From positions 310,001 to 374,000 of the forward strand of contig JALJCO010003983.1 of assembly GCA_023101725.1 (NCBI GenBank): DNA of 64,000 nt, written 5' to 3'. The first letter of the stretch is position 1, and each line of letters begins with the position of its first letter. A program made the translations under genes and the position numbers. Shown one piece after another: positions 1-11,500 of the stretch. The notes beneath the pieces were generated by a model. That model did no database searches. It saw only the letters and a program-made list of their open reading frames with translations, and had not been told where the DNA came from. This stretch comes from Atherinomorus stipes. Lineage: Eukaryota; Chordata; Actinopteri; Atheriniformes; Atherinidae.

Positions 1-335
1 TTCACAATTCAGACACTGGTGGCTCCTCTATTTTTCTTTTTTGTGTCTTCTCTCCTCTTTCCTGTGTCCTTCTGAATGTAAACCTGAAAGATGTTTCAGT
101 TCCTGAAATGCACCTGGAGGAGAGAAGAACACTTTTTCACACAGGACCATGGAGGTTTGGATTTTTTTTTCCTCCCTTAAAAATAAGAAACTTCATTTAA
201 ACACTGTATTTTGTGTTCACTTGTGTTATCTTTGTCTAATATTTAAATTTGTTTGATGATCTGAAACATATAAGTGTGACAAACATGCAAAAAATAAGAA
301 ATCAGGAAGGGGGCAAACACTTTTTCACACAACTG
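1..335. mobile_element. Terminal part of a Tc1/mariner-type element, cut by the window edge
   Basis: The segment ends at about 335 in a motif reading 'cactttttcacacaactg' followed by TA. I recognise this as the terminus of an abundant fish Tc1/mariner-related repeat, whose inverted form starts with cagttgtgtgaaaaagtg. The other end is outside the window, so length and coding capacity are unknown. A related 'cactttttcacacaggacc' stretch at 131-150 may be an internal copy of the terminal motif. No transposase reading frame is visible here. The family assignment is from memory of fish repeats and is moderately sure. Confidence 0.55.
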
Positions 336-1555
336 TAAGTGTAATAAAAGTAAAAATATACATCATATTATTACGGAATCTATAAAATCTAATAAAAAGC
401 AGACTAACAAAATGCTGAGCAGATGATGCAGCTGTGTTACACATCATAGTGAAATGATGTTGGTTTGAAATCATGGCTCTGAAGCAGGTATCTCTAATCT
501 TGTTAAAATGGCATTGCCTCAACTTACTGCATCACTTTCCTGGTTCTCCCTTTTGCTGAACCTTAACTATGTAGCATAATGCACATAGCATAGAGTATGA
601 CAATAGGTTGTTTTCAATTTCATTAGCTGATGTGGAAAATGATCTGCACTTTCATCATATAGCTAAATTAATGACATGTAAATATTATTAGATTTGATTG
701 CACCATGTTTGCATAATGTCTTAATAAGAAAACCTCCAGTATCTTTAATGGTATATACACCATCTGTCCAATTTTGTTATATATTACCCTTGTGACCTAA
801 AACACTATCAATCTTTTAATCAAGGCTGCCAGGTTTTGATTTCAGCATGCAGTGAGAAGGATTCCTGTTGGGGACTAAAACCAGTTCTGATAAGTTAGCT
901 ATGCAGGTTCCTTTGCATAAAGCTGTAATAACTGAATAAATATTTATTCATTCCCCCTGGCTGGACTTTAAAGTTTCCTGACCCTGCAAAATGCTGCTGT
1001 CTTCTGTTTGTATGCAGTGTCAGGCTCATATTTTACACTGCAACGTCATATTTTATCAAATTTGTTTTTGTCAATTCATAGCAGAGGTTAGCATGACATG
1101 GGAGTAAATAGAAAATGATGAATTCTATTTTCATCCGGATTTGTATCTGTTTTAACGTATAAAACTCTTGCACAGCTACCTGCTACTGCAAGTACATTTT
1201 AAACATATGGTGATAAGCGAGCTTTGGTTTGTCTTTGATCATGAATAAACTAAATATCTCATGTATAGATTCAAACTAATGTGATATCTCAAAGTTGACC
1301 TACCTAATTGGGGTTCCTTGCCTTTAGTTATTTTTTATGAATAATTTACTCCAACAATCTGCTTCATGTTTTTAGGGCCCTGAAGGGACAGTCTGTATGC
1401 TTTTCTCCATTCTGTCAAATGTATTAGACAACTGATTGCCCAGAAGCCCTGGGCTACTAAAACCAAAGCTACATAAGCCTTCTGCATCTTTGTCGTGATT
1501 ATCTCCCCAAAAACTCAGTCACCTCTCTTAGTTTTTATTATTCCTTACAACCCAC
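336..1555. other. tanc1 intronic DNA without recognisable features
   Basis: This is AT-rich DNA downstream of the last visible tanc1 exon (minus strand), so it should be tanc1 intron. I see no exon with good splice sites, no long open frame and no terminal inverted repeats. Confidence 0.4.
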
Positions 1556-3076
1556 CTGGAAACTTGATGCATGACTGGGAGGGGACTATGTTGGCCTGGC
1601 GAGGGAGAAGAGGGGAGGATGGTAAAGAAATGGACATGCCCTTGGTCAGTTTCCTCAGTTTCATTGGGCTGTCACTGTGGCCGCTGTTGTGGTCGCGGAG
1701 GTGAGAGGTACGCTGAGCGCTGCCCCTCTGCAGGGTGCTGGGGGTGTACGCCTCACAACCTGCAAAGAAAAGATGGGTGAATGTGGAGAAAAGACAGTGA
1801 AGGGAACATATTGATTCAACAGAGCTGTGCCAGTATGCCATAAAATATGTCTCACTTAAGGCTGCAACAGAGCAACATATCTTGCCTGGGAGGCATATTG
1901 CTGTGTGAGGTAATGGAAAATTGGCAATACCAGAACATCTATTTAAAGGGATGGCATCACACTCATTTAACAGGCTACACTCACTATTTTTCAATTTTAC
2001 ATTTCCTCATCTTCATGTCAAGTGTAATTGCTTCTATTGAGCCTGATCCAAACAAACATTATGGAGTATGGAGGCCTAATTGTTATTTATATTGATTATA
2101 GACTGATATAGTTTCATCAGTAATGAATGAGTCTGTTTTTTGCTGTCATCTTGCGCAAAATAAGGAGTCATGGGTTTAGAACATGGTTCAATATGACATA
2201 ATACTGTGTAAAAAAAAAATTCTATAAATCTACAAGGATCAGATGAAAAATCAAAATCGCTCAGCAAATGATCAGAGCTACACTGAAGTACTGTAAACAT
2301 ACTATATGAATTTAATGAGACTGACACAGTTCTCCATCCTCCTCTCTGTTCTTGCTTCCCAGTGCAGCACATAATTAAATATTAATGAGCAACATGGTTG
2401 CTCTAACATCAAGCTCTACTTATGCTCATGTTTATCCACTGCGCAGTCTAAATTCTCCTCCGTACTGCTGCAAGTTGACAAGTTCACCCTGTGAACAATA
2501 CAGTTTCCTTTAAACAGCAAAACATCCCTAAAATGTGAACTGTGGTTTCACTGACAACACTACAAACACTCTGCAAAAACCTCAGCAGATACAGCACCTT
2601 CATAAGGGTGCAGATTATTTTCATTCATATATAAGCTACTCACACATTCTTGTGAATATCAGTGTTTAGTAGGTCAGGATGTTTGCCTAACCCACTCTAA
2701 CTTCGCTTGACACACTTTAAATACAAGCAACGGGACACTGTGAAGGACGGAACACACTGATGAATTAGGCTAATTGAAATGGCTCTACTTAAACCACCCA
2801 AGAGAAGAGAACCTGAATATTTTCATGATATAACACAAGACCTCTACCTACAACATAAGATACATCTCCTTTTACATAATTGTGGCCAAGTACAATAATC
2901 CTGCAAGATAAAAACTGCATCCAAATAAGATGTAGCCTATTGATGATAAGAATTTTAGTCATACTTCATATACACAGGTAGCTTCAGTAGTTTTGTTTAC
3001 CTGCATGTCTCTGGCTCTTTTTCCCTCCTCGTTTTCCTGCTCCTTCCTTCTTGTTTCCAAACACTGCTCTGAACAT
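1556..3076 (-). CDS. tanc1: TANC-family scaffold protein, N-terminal coding exons only (best fit tanc1)
   Basis: Two coding exons on the minus strand. The first is 3001-3076, with ATG at 3076 and donor CAG|GTAAAC; its acceptor at 3091-3092 follows a pyrimidine tract, so the exon carries a short 5' leader. The second is 1556-1759, with acceptor TTTGCAG and donor CAG|GTGGGT, 204 nt and phase 1 at both ends. Joined, they give 93 residues starting MFRAVFGNKKEG, basic at first, then Ser-rich. The motif SISLPSSPLLPRQ near residue 70 matches the conserved N-terminal motif of TANC1 (known family: ankyrin/TPR postsynaptic scaffolds); TANC2 has a less similar version. The ankyrin, TPR and P-loop parts must lie left of the window. 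Paralogue choice rests on this motif and the opening residues and is less certain than family membership. Confidence 0.75.
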
Positions 3077-3351
3077 AACTTTGCTTTATACTGCCAATGG
3101 AAGAAAAAGTAATTGTAAACATTTCAAGCACATTATTATTATTATTATCTTTTTATTATTATGCCAGCATTGCCAACACTGTTAGCTGCTTATAAACTAG
3201 AAATTGCATTTTGAGCTCATAATGATAATATTAAGAACAAGAAACGAAGGGAAATACCACACCGACAGCAAAATCTCCTTATGTTGTAGTTACACTCAGC
3301 AGTATAACAGGAATATCAATTTTTTCGACCTAAACTTAAAGCTAAGGTTAC

Positions 3352-3530
3352 CTGTCTTCTTTGATACTTGCATGTCTTCACATAAATCCACAAGAAATTG
3401 GAGGGAGACCATTTAAGCGCGCGGAGCCCAATTAAAAAGTGAGATGCACCCCAGAAAATGATGAAAGGAGGCGGGCGCGCGCGTCGTGCTCATGCTTGTT
3501 TGGCTCGCGGTCCTTGACGCATCCTAAAGC
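3352..3530 (-). promoter_or_regulatory. tanc1: Probable tanc1 promoter and non-coding first exon
   Basis: A good donor on the minus strand (GACAG|GTAACC) ends at 3352 and lies upstream of the coding start exon, fitting a non-coding exon 1. Just upstream, 3417-3530 is the most CpG-rich patch of the first 8 kb (runs of cgcg near 3418 and 3474-3483) within otherwise AT-rich DNA. No TATA box is evident. The transcription start is not fixed by the sequence. Confidence 0.45.
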
Positions 3531-6500
3531 CTCGTTTGGTATTTTTGGTGTTAGGTGTAATTTGATGTCATTTTAATTTCTTCTTCTTATTATTATTATT
3601 ATTTTTATTTAATGGAATCAATTCATTTTCCTGTCTGTCTCAAAAATAACTATTCGACCAATTTGTTTCTCGAATATTTTCTATGTTTTGAATACAATCA
3701 GTGGTCTTGGAAAAACATTCGTATGCAGTTAAACTGCATTATTTCAGCTGTAAGATTAATAATAAATAGATCTAAATAAATAAATAATCAGAATCCAATT
3801 GCTGGATAAAACGGAAAAAGATTAAGAGTTTTCACTAAATACCGGGGCAACACTTTCAATTTTCTACTCGTCCACGAGGGGGCGAAAGTGAGCCCCAGAA
3901 CTTTACAGTATATCATCTGAAAGCACACACTGCTTCGACCTTTTTACAGCTTGTTCCTTCAGCGGAGGCAGACGCAATGAAAGGTCTTCTCAAGTATGTT
4001 TTGCTGAACATTTTCAACGGTTCACTCACCTCAACCGTCATGGCGTTTTGTAAGTATACTATGTAGGCTATTTAACTCAAGAGAAAGGCAGAGTAAAGAG
4101 TAACAAACTGCATGTTAAGTTCTGAACACCTCAGTGACCACGTGTGGACAAGCTAGTTCTGCTTTTTTTTTTTTTCTCCAACAAATACTTATGTTTGGAT
4201 CAGTGTTAATTGGTGGATCAAAATACTAATCACATCAAAAGTCAAAACTAAATTGTACCTTTATCAGCATTTTTTTTCAAGGAAGATAATCCAACAAGAA
4301 TAATATGGACTTGTTAAATTCCCTCCTAGCTCGCTAATGTTTATGCTAACTTCCGTTTAGGTATTGTTATTATTATTATTATTAATATTATTGTTATATA
4401 TGAATGTAAATTAAAACGCTGTGCCTTTTAAAAGATTTCAGTGGGTCACCCCGTTGTTAGCTGGCAGCCATGCGAGTCAAATTAAAACCAATGACTAAAC
4501 ATGCTAAGCTAGCTCTGGGAATGATTAAACGTGTTGTTCCTCACATGTTCTCTACTGGAAACTGACTCGTTGCTTGAGGGAAAAACTGTTACCTCACTCA
4601 GAAATGTAAAAGTAATAAGTGGCATTTCAAAGTAGTGTTTGTCCTAAAGCCGTGTTGATTGAGGTCTCTTATTGCGCAAATGCAATAATCCACATGCATC
4701 CCAGCGCTAGACAGGCAACATTGAAAATTTTAAATGTCGAGAGTGTTATTGTTGCCCCCTTTTTTAAATACGAAAAATACTAAACTACTCCCTTTCCACC
4801 TTCTCTGTTTGCTGATCATTTGCTATTTGGTGGGCATCTGTATGGACCAGATGGAGGATGATGGCTGTTTAAATTCAGTGTCCTGACAAGATGGTGATGG
4901 GGGGACATAAGGCTTTTAACTAGCTGCATCAGTCCAGCAAACAAAGTCTGAGAGGGCTGAAACTCATGTAAGTACATCCTTAACTACTTGGAACCAACAA
5001 GCTCTCATTTGTTTCTACTGATCAGGTGAAATCAGCATCTTTGACAGCCTGGGCTTTCTGTTGTGAGAGATCCTAGGTTTTATTTTTGCAGATGCAATAT
5101 TAAATGTCCCTGCGCTTTCTGCTCGCTACTTTTCCATAGCGTCTCAGATTGAAGAGGGGAGGACAGAACACCATATTATTTTTAAATAAAATTTTATGCA
5201 TACATGAAAGTTTGACTGTTTTTTTTTTTATTCCCCTCAATTTCTAGCCTTGGTTTTTCCTCTCGGAGGTGACATCGGGCAGATGATATTCCATTAACTG
5301 TGAGATGCTTGTGTGTTTCCTACAGCTGCTAAATGCAGGTGAGCTCTTGAAATCTTGTCTTTTGATGGGAAAGGCTTTAATTTGCATCCACTGATAGACC
5401 TGAAGCAGACTTCTTTAGCTTCTGGGTTTGCAAAGAGATGCTAAACTAAGCTTTCCTCGTGCTTTCTGACTGCTACATTTTATAGCAGCACAGTTTGAAT
5501 TGAGGAATACATTTAGGAAAGTCACTACCAATGCATTTTAAACTGATACTTAATTTTGTAGCCATGGTTGTCTTGAGATGTTACACTGATTTGGATTTAG
5601 ATGCCTGTAGTTTCAGGTTTTGGTACTACTGTTAAATGTGACATTGTCTTTCAGGTAGAGCCGGACCAGTGGAACTTTCTACTTCCTCTCCTGATGTTTT
5701 ACGACTGCCTTTTCTTCATATTAACTTGCATCTTAACATTGCAGTTTTTAAACTTTCAACAGTGTTGTTTTCAGTTATGCAACACATGCTGTCATGCCAC
5801 ATATTTTTTTTTAAAATAAACAGTTGAGACGTTTTGAATCTTTGAATTTTTTTGAGTTCAAGGTAATAAAATTCATTACAACTAAAAGTTCAGATGAGCA
5901 TGGAGGCAGCTGTTAGTTATCCAAGCAGAAAAGCTGACTACCATGGAAACAGTTGTCCTTCAGATCTAATATGGAGATCTACAGTCTTTGATTGAAATGT
6001 GGGGACAAATAATTCCAGATTTTCTGACTCAGCCAAATTCTTTTTGATTGTCTAATGAAAACTGGAAGGAAGGAGCTTGGGTCATAAAGATGGCTGAGCT
6101 GTCTCATGATTGGTACAAGTGTCTTCAATTACACTTAAATGTGTCTTAAATGACATTTTATGAGAAAGATTTAAAAGGAACTGATAATACGATATATACA
6201 GAAAAAAAAAATTATGCTTCCTATGTGAGATAAACACCTCTGCATCATGGGAACAGCAATTTAAAACTGTTGCCAGGTTACCTGTGTGAGAGTGTGATGT
6301 TGCTAGATCTAGAGCACCTTATGAATATAAGAAACTGGTGAGTAGCCAAGTACATACAAAAATGTATGTATTCACCACTGCATACAAAAACAATTTGAGT
6401 AAGAGAGTATGTGAGTATAGGCGCACTTACGATCCTGAATTGGATAGTGAGTAAAAATAATGGATTCATAATAGATACATAATCTAGTGAAAATACAATG

Positions 6501-7865
6501 GATCCCTCCCAGAGATGTACATTGTGTTGTAAAGGGAACGGTGTCTTCAAGTGACTTCATCCTAAATCATGGTTTCACATTTAAATAATGACTTTTCCAA
6601 CCAAATGAACACCTATGAAAAATTGGGCAAAGTTCCTCACTATCCATGATTAATCATTAAATGAGGATAAATTACATAGATTTTGGCAGAATGATGAATC
6701 TTTACAACTGATTTGCAAATTTACAGAATATGCCAGTATTGATTATTCCTTTGTCCTTTTGTTTTTCAAAGATGTTATTCAATGTTTACTACAAATGCTG
6801 TATGTCCTGTGGTACAATATTTACAATTTTTAATAATTCACCTCATTATATATAGTCAAACATCAATGAAAACTTTATTTATGAAGGGTTTTTCAAACAC
6901 TGAAACTGCAATTCAGAGCACTTAACAGAATCAATCCCGCCCAGCCAACCCTCCAATCACCAATATAACAGTGGTCATGTAAACACGCGCACACATACAC
7001 CAACATTTGCAACACACAAGCATCCTACAACAACCTCAACTCATATAAATCTAAGTACCTGAGATGAAGTGCAGATGGACAAGATAACTTTAATTTAACT
7101 GTACATGTTCTCTGTTTTCTGATGTTTTGTTGCCTTACGTGTTGTCGTATATATTTATTAGAAGTATAAATGGTGTTACTCATGCAATCTCATTTCATGT
7201 ATAATAAACCTTTGCCCCTCTAGGGATCATGCAGTAGTGGTCATCCAGGATTTCAGCAGGGACTGTGGGGTTGGTTTGAATTTTAAGAGGACCGTTACTC
7301 CTCGTTCCCAAAAAGAAAAGCAGCACATTGCCCGTGCAAAGAGCCAAGGGGAGGAAGTGGGATGAGGCCAATGCAGCCGTATTCTGTTCTGCTGGTATGC
7401 AGCAGTACACATTACTATGATCTTGAAGTTTTTCTGTTTTAATTCATCACTTGTCATCACAAATTAGCTGAAAATCTAACTGCAAGTACAGAGAGGAAAC
7501 AACAGTAACTCAGTGAAAATACACTACTCACAAAATATTCAACTTTCGGTTTTTGGAGAACAGAATGATGCAGACTGATTATTTAACCATTGAACAATTT
7601 ACATGTGCATTGAAAAGTTTAAAGAAAGTTTAATTCAGTTCACCTGGAAAGGTTGTAGATTTTAGATTCATTCTGACATCATACAAAAGCCAAATATCCT
7701 TAACTTTTTGTGAGTAGTGTAAGAAGTCGTAAGAAGAATCTTCGATGGATCCAGTTTTTATTCTGGTCCTGGTGACATTGCTGCAGTGGTGTGATGGGAT
7801 GTTCGGTGTTTCAAGTACAAATAAAAATTAAACAAAACAAGAATCATAAAAGGAATTCCACTGGA
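3531..7865. other. Intergenic stretch between tanc1 and the gtf2f2 3' end, with a possible short plus-strand transcript
   Basis: Mostly AT-rich, with (ATT)n microsatellites near 3588-3602 and 4367-4390. Between about 3950 and 5835 the plus strand shows a possible spliced transcript. An ATG at about 3977 lies in an open stretch ending at a strong donor (TTTT|GTAAGTA, about 4052); an acceptor lies near 5655 and an AATAAA near 5815. The conceptual peptide (about 25 codons in the first exon) matches nothing I know, and its continuation is ambiguous, so a non-coding RNA or chance is as likely. Nearby at 6850-7060 is an imperfect retroposon-tail-like repeat. Confidence 0.25.
7522..7719. mobile_element. 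198-bp TA-flanked MITE (Tc1/mariner type)
   Basis: The left end reads CACTACTCACAAAA and the right end is its inverse, TTTTTGTGAGTAGTG. TA dinucleotides flank both sides (7520-7521 and 7720-7721). There is no coding capacity. The TA duplication and short inverted ends fit a non-autonomous Tc1/mariner derivative. Confidence 0.75.
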
Positions 7866-7870
7866 ACAAC

Positions 7871-7876
7871 TTTATT
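7871..7876 (-). terminator. gtf2f2: Candidate polyadenylation signal of gtf2f2
   Basis: TTTATT on the plus strand is AATAAA on the minus strand, about 705 nt beyond the gtf2f2 stop codon. It is the first canonical hexamer I found downstream. A second candidate lies at about 7757. Cleavage would be near 7850. Confidence 0.45.
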
Positions 7877-7960
7877 GCATAAATCAATCAAAAATGTAAA
7901 ATGGTCTAAAATACGTTCAAAAGGGGCGTAACTTTTAAAACCTGATGTCACATACACCAT

Positions 7961-8026
7961 CGCTCAAAAGTATGGGATCGCTCTCCCATCAAATCCAGTT
8001 GCAAAGTGATCCCAAACTTTTGAGCA
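7961..8026. repeat. Short hairpin repeat with 'GCTCAAAAGT' arms
   Basis: The two arms (GCTCAAAAGTATGGGATC and its imperfect inverse GATCCCAAACTTTTGAGC) form a 66-bp hairpin. I recognise the arm motif from dispersed fish MITEs. It falls inside the predicted gtf2f2 3' UTR, so a gtf2f2 mRNA could carry the hairpin. Confidence 0.5.
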
Positions 8027-8581
8027 GTCATGAGTGTGTTAACCTGTGTCCATCTCCAGAGGCCACCCAAATGGACCCTAATGGACAAACCTAGAGATTC
8101 CAGAAATGAGGGGGGAAAACTAGAGTTATTACAGAAAATAGTGCTTTTCTCTAGGAATAAAATGCACACAAGTTATGTGCAGAAAATTGTATCAGTGCCA
8201 CATCCTGTACTCTACACATGAAACCACCTTACCTTTGGACATATACACAAACCGTAAAAAAAAAAAAAAAAAAATTCTACTACGAGCCATTGTACACATA
8301 CATCTTCTGCACACTTGAATGTAAATACTATTTCTTAAGCCTCTGAAGGATAGATCTTTTTCTTCAAAACCTCAGAGATGCTGCCTCAAGGACGCACAGG
8401 AGGTGTGACAAAACACACCAGGATATGAAGTGTAAACTGTTGTGAAACCTCTGTTCCACACTGCCTCATCATCTAGAAATCCTGTTGCAATAATACCAGG
8501 AGAGAGAAAACCCAGTCCTCATCTATGAGGGACCCCATCACAGGGAAACATGGCGTGTGCTGGTTTTAGGAGGGTCAGAAA

Positions 8582-11500
8582 CTACTCATCAGTCTTTTCC
8601 TCTCCTTGGTAATGTCGGTACTCTGGCTTGAGCTCCCAAGTGTTCTTGTGTGTCCCCTTTACATTGTAGATGCCAATATCACGTAATATTTCCTTTAAAT
8701 AAATCTGTTCAAAGAAAAAAAAGACAAAAGATAAAGAAACAATGAATAATTGGTGATGAATTTAAAAAAAACTTAAGGAATTCAGGCCACAATGACATAT
8801 TCTTCTATTAAACCACCAACTTTGCTCCAAAATAAACTTCTCATTCATCTCCAGGAATGTATTCTGTTCTGGGCCAACAGCACAGTTTGAAATCAGTTGC
8901 TGTGAACAACAATATAACCAAAGCCTTCATACTGCCCTCTGGTCTTACCACAGGCTGTTTGGTGATATCCACCAGGTCTTTGATGTTGTAGTACTGGTGC
9001 TTCTCAAAAGCAGAAAACAACATGTCCAACACCTGCTGTTTGTCAGCTCTTGCCCTCTTGCCTTCCTCCTTCTTCTTCCTCTCATACTCACGCTGCAGCA
9101 GACAGTAAACAGACATAACTCAGTTATCACATACAACTACATACATTCTACAACTTGCATATTGGATAAGTTTAGGGATGCATGATATCGGATTTTTGAA
9201 GATATTTTACAATTCATCTGGATGATAACTGATTCTGATGTTAAAGCTGAAACAATGCAGTATTCATTCCTTGTGCAAAATTAGAAAAATACTTCTGCTG
9301 CAGATCTCGTAGTTGCCAGAGACGTCATAATATTTTATATATATAAAAACACAGTCCTCTGAAGGATCTCTTACATTGTAATCATGGTTAGCCTTAGGTT
9401 TGTAGTTGGTGGTGACAGGTTTTGACAGCTGCTGTGACAGCCTGGCTGGCTTGGACGACTCTTCAATCTGTAACCTGTTTGACAGAAGATTATTTTACCT
9501 GCAAAGTGCCCCACATTGTATTTACTTGAAAACATTAAGATACAGTAAAGCACAAACATACACTGCCTGATTATGGTGACTTTACTTGCACAATCTCAAT
9601 TAGGTCATGTAACACTGCAAATACGTTTCAAGTTTGAAACAAATTACAGTGTGCATGCCCCATTTCAAATATAACTCACCTTTTTAGTCTCATATAGCTT
9701 TCGCTGACAGCAGGTCTGCACTCTGCTCTCTGTACCACCACACCTTCTAAGGCTATTTTATCTGGAAACAAACAAATTTAATTATGTTCATTAAAATGTA
9801 AAATAATCCACATGCCTCAAAGAATCTTAATGTATAAACACATCATTGTAAGGGAGGGTAAAAGATAAAGGATGAAAATGATACTGTAAAGGCAACTATG
9901 CAAAGTGTTAAAGAAAAAAAATAGGGCTTTTACTACTTTAGAAAATCTGTTCCTGTCCTGACTCTTTCTTTGATTTAAAGGAAAGCTAAGATTAAGATTG
10001 CTTGGGTTTCATCCTCATCCCCAAAATGTGTCCTCCCCATTTCACCACCTCAAAAGCTTTTATAGGATAAAATGGTGCAGTTGATGTGTATTCATGTCTA
10101 CATAGTGCAAATAAGACTTGAATACTCGACAATTCCTTAGTCCAAATACAACTTTATTTGGGTTAAGGTAATAAAAACGGTCTCTGCATGGTAGCGTGAG
10201 GTCCTAAACTAATAGTGGAATATAAAGGTGCATGTAAACTGTTCATTGGAGCCGTTGCTTCACTGCAAGAAGGTTCCTAGTTTAAATCTCAGCTGGGGTG
10301 TTTCAGTGCAGACTTTGCATGTTTCCCATGCATGTAGCTTTTTTCTACAGTCCAAAAACATGCAAGTTAGGAAAATTGGCGCCCTGTTTCTGGTATAACC
10401 TGCCTATCATCTGTTAGCTGGGATGGACTCCAGCAATCCTCCGACCCTGAATTGGAATAAGCAGATGGATGTAAAATGTTCTTTATGGTTATTTAGGATC
10501 TTATATTGCATACAATATGCTAGTATTCAGCCAAAGAAAAAAACAAAACAAACAAAAAACGGAAAGAATATCAGCAGTTTCTTTCACCCCATTAATTTAC
10601 ATACACAAGTTTATATGTGAAATTGTTTAAATGTGCCATTTCACATTTCTATAGTATGTCTATACTGTATTTGATACCATACTTCAGCTATCCTACCTGT
10701 TAGCCACAAGAAGACCCAGATAGCTCTATAAATAATCACAAATGCAACAGCAAAATTGAACTCAATAATTAAAGAAAAAGCATGTACAACTCTTTCACAA
10801 TCATTTGTCTGCATCTTCACAGAAAGCAAAACATGTACAGTTGGTATAACCAAACATTTAGAGCAACCACACATCAGCCATCTTTTTCCAACAACTGTAC
10901 AAGCTAACTTCCTTCACCACCATCACCAAGAGCAGACAGCACTTTGCTGAGGAGCAGTCTCAACTGAGAATCACCACATGGACTCATCTCTGAGCTCCAG
11001 TCAGTCAAACAATGTACAGAAGCTTTGCATAAAGACTACAATAAAGGTCCTAAAGATAAAAAGCTTGTGTTCTGCTTCAGAACTGTTTGGCAGCATTAGT
11101 GAACAACAGGTGTAAAATTTGGGTCCCAACATGCACATCACACAAATCGTGATATGTTGCTAGAAATAAGACACTCAGTCCAGTGATGCTACTTTGTCAC
11201 TTTGTGGCAAAATCATAGACTCACCTGGACCTGCCCCCGAACCTGAGCTGCTGCCATCAGATCTTTCTTCTGATTGGCCTACAGGAAGGGAGGGATGGTA
11301 AACATGAAAATACAGGGGATGGAAGACGGGGGGTAGATGGGGGATCAAGCAAAAAGATCCACACTCAGGGTTTAGTCATTCCCACACACACACACACACA
11401 AAAGAAAAAAAATAAAATAAAATCACAGAGTTCTGACAAGCACGCATACGTAGACAAGAGCAAAGCAAGCATGGCCTTGCAACAAGTGAGCCGACACCCT

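Noticed and set aside
1545..1994. A 149-codon minus-strand frame overlapping the second tanc1 exon
   Set aside because: Only 1556-1759 is bounded by good splice sites and carries the TANC motif. The upstream part of the frame is intron read-through.
9093..9136. Upstream extension of the gtf2f2 REYERKKK exon (ATG at 9116 or 9136 as a start)
   Set aside because: The acceptor at 9093-9095 and continuity with the preceding exon (DYN) match the family. The extension is intron.
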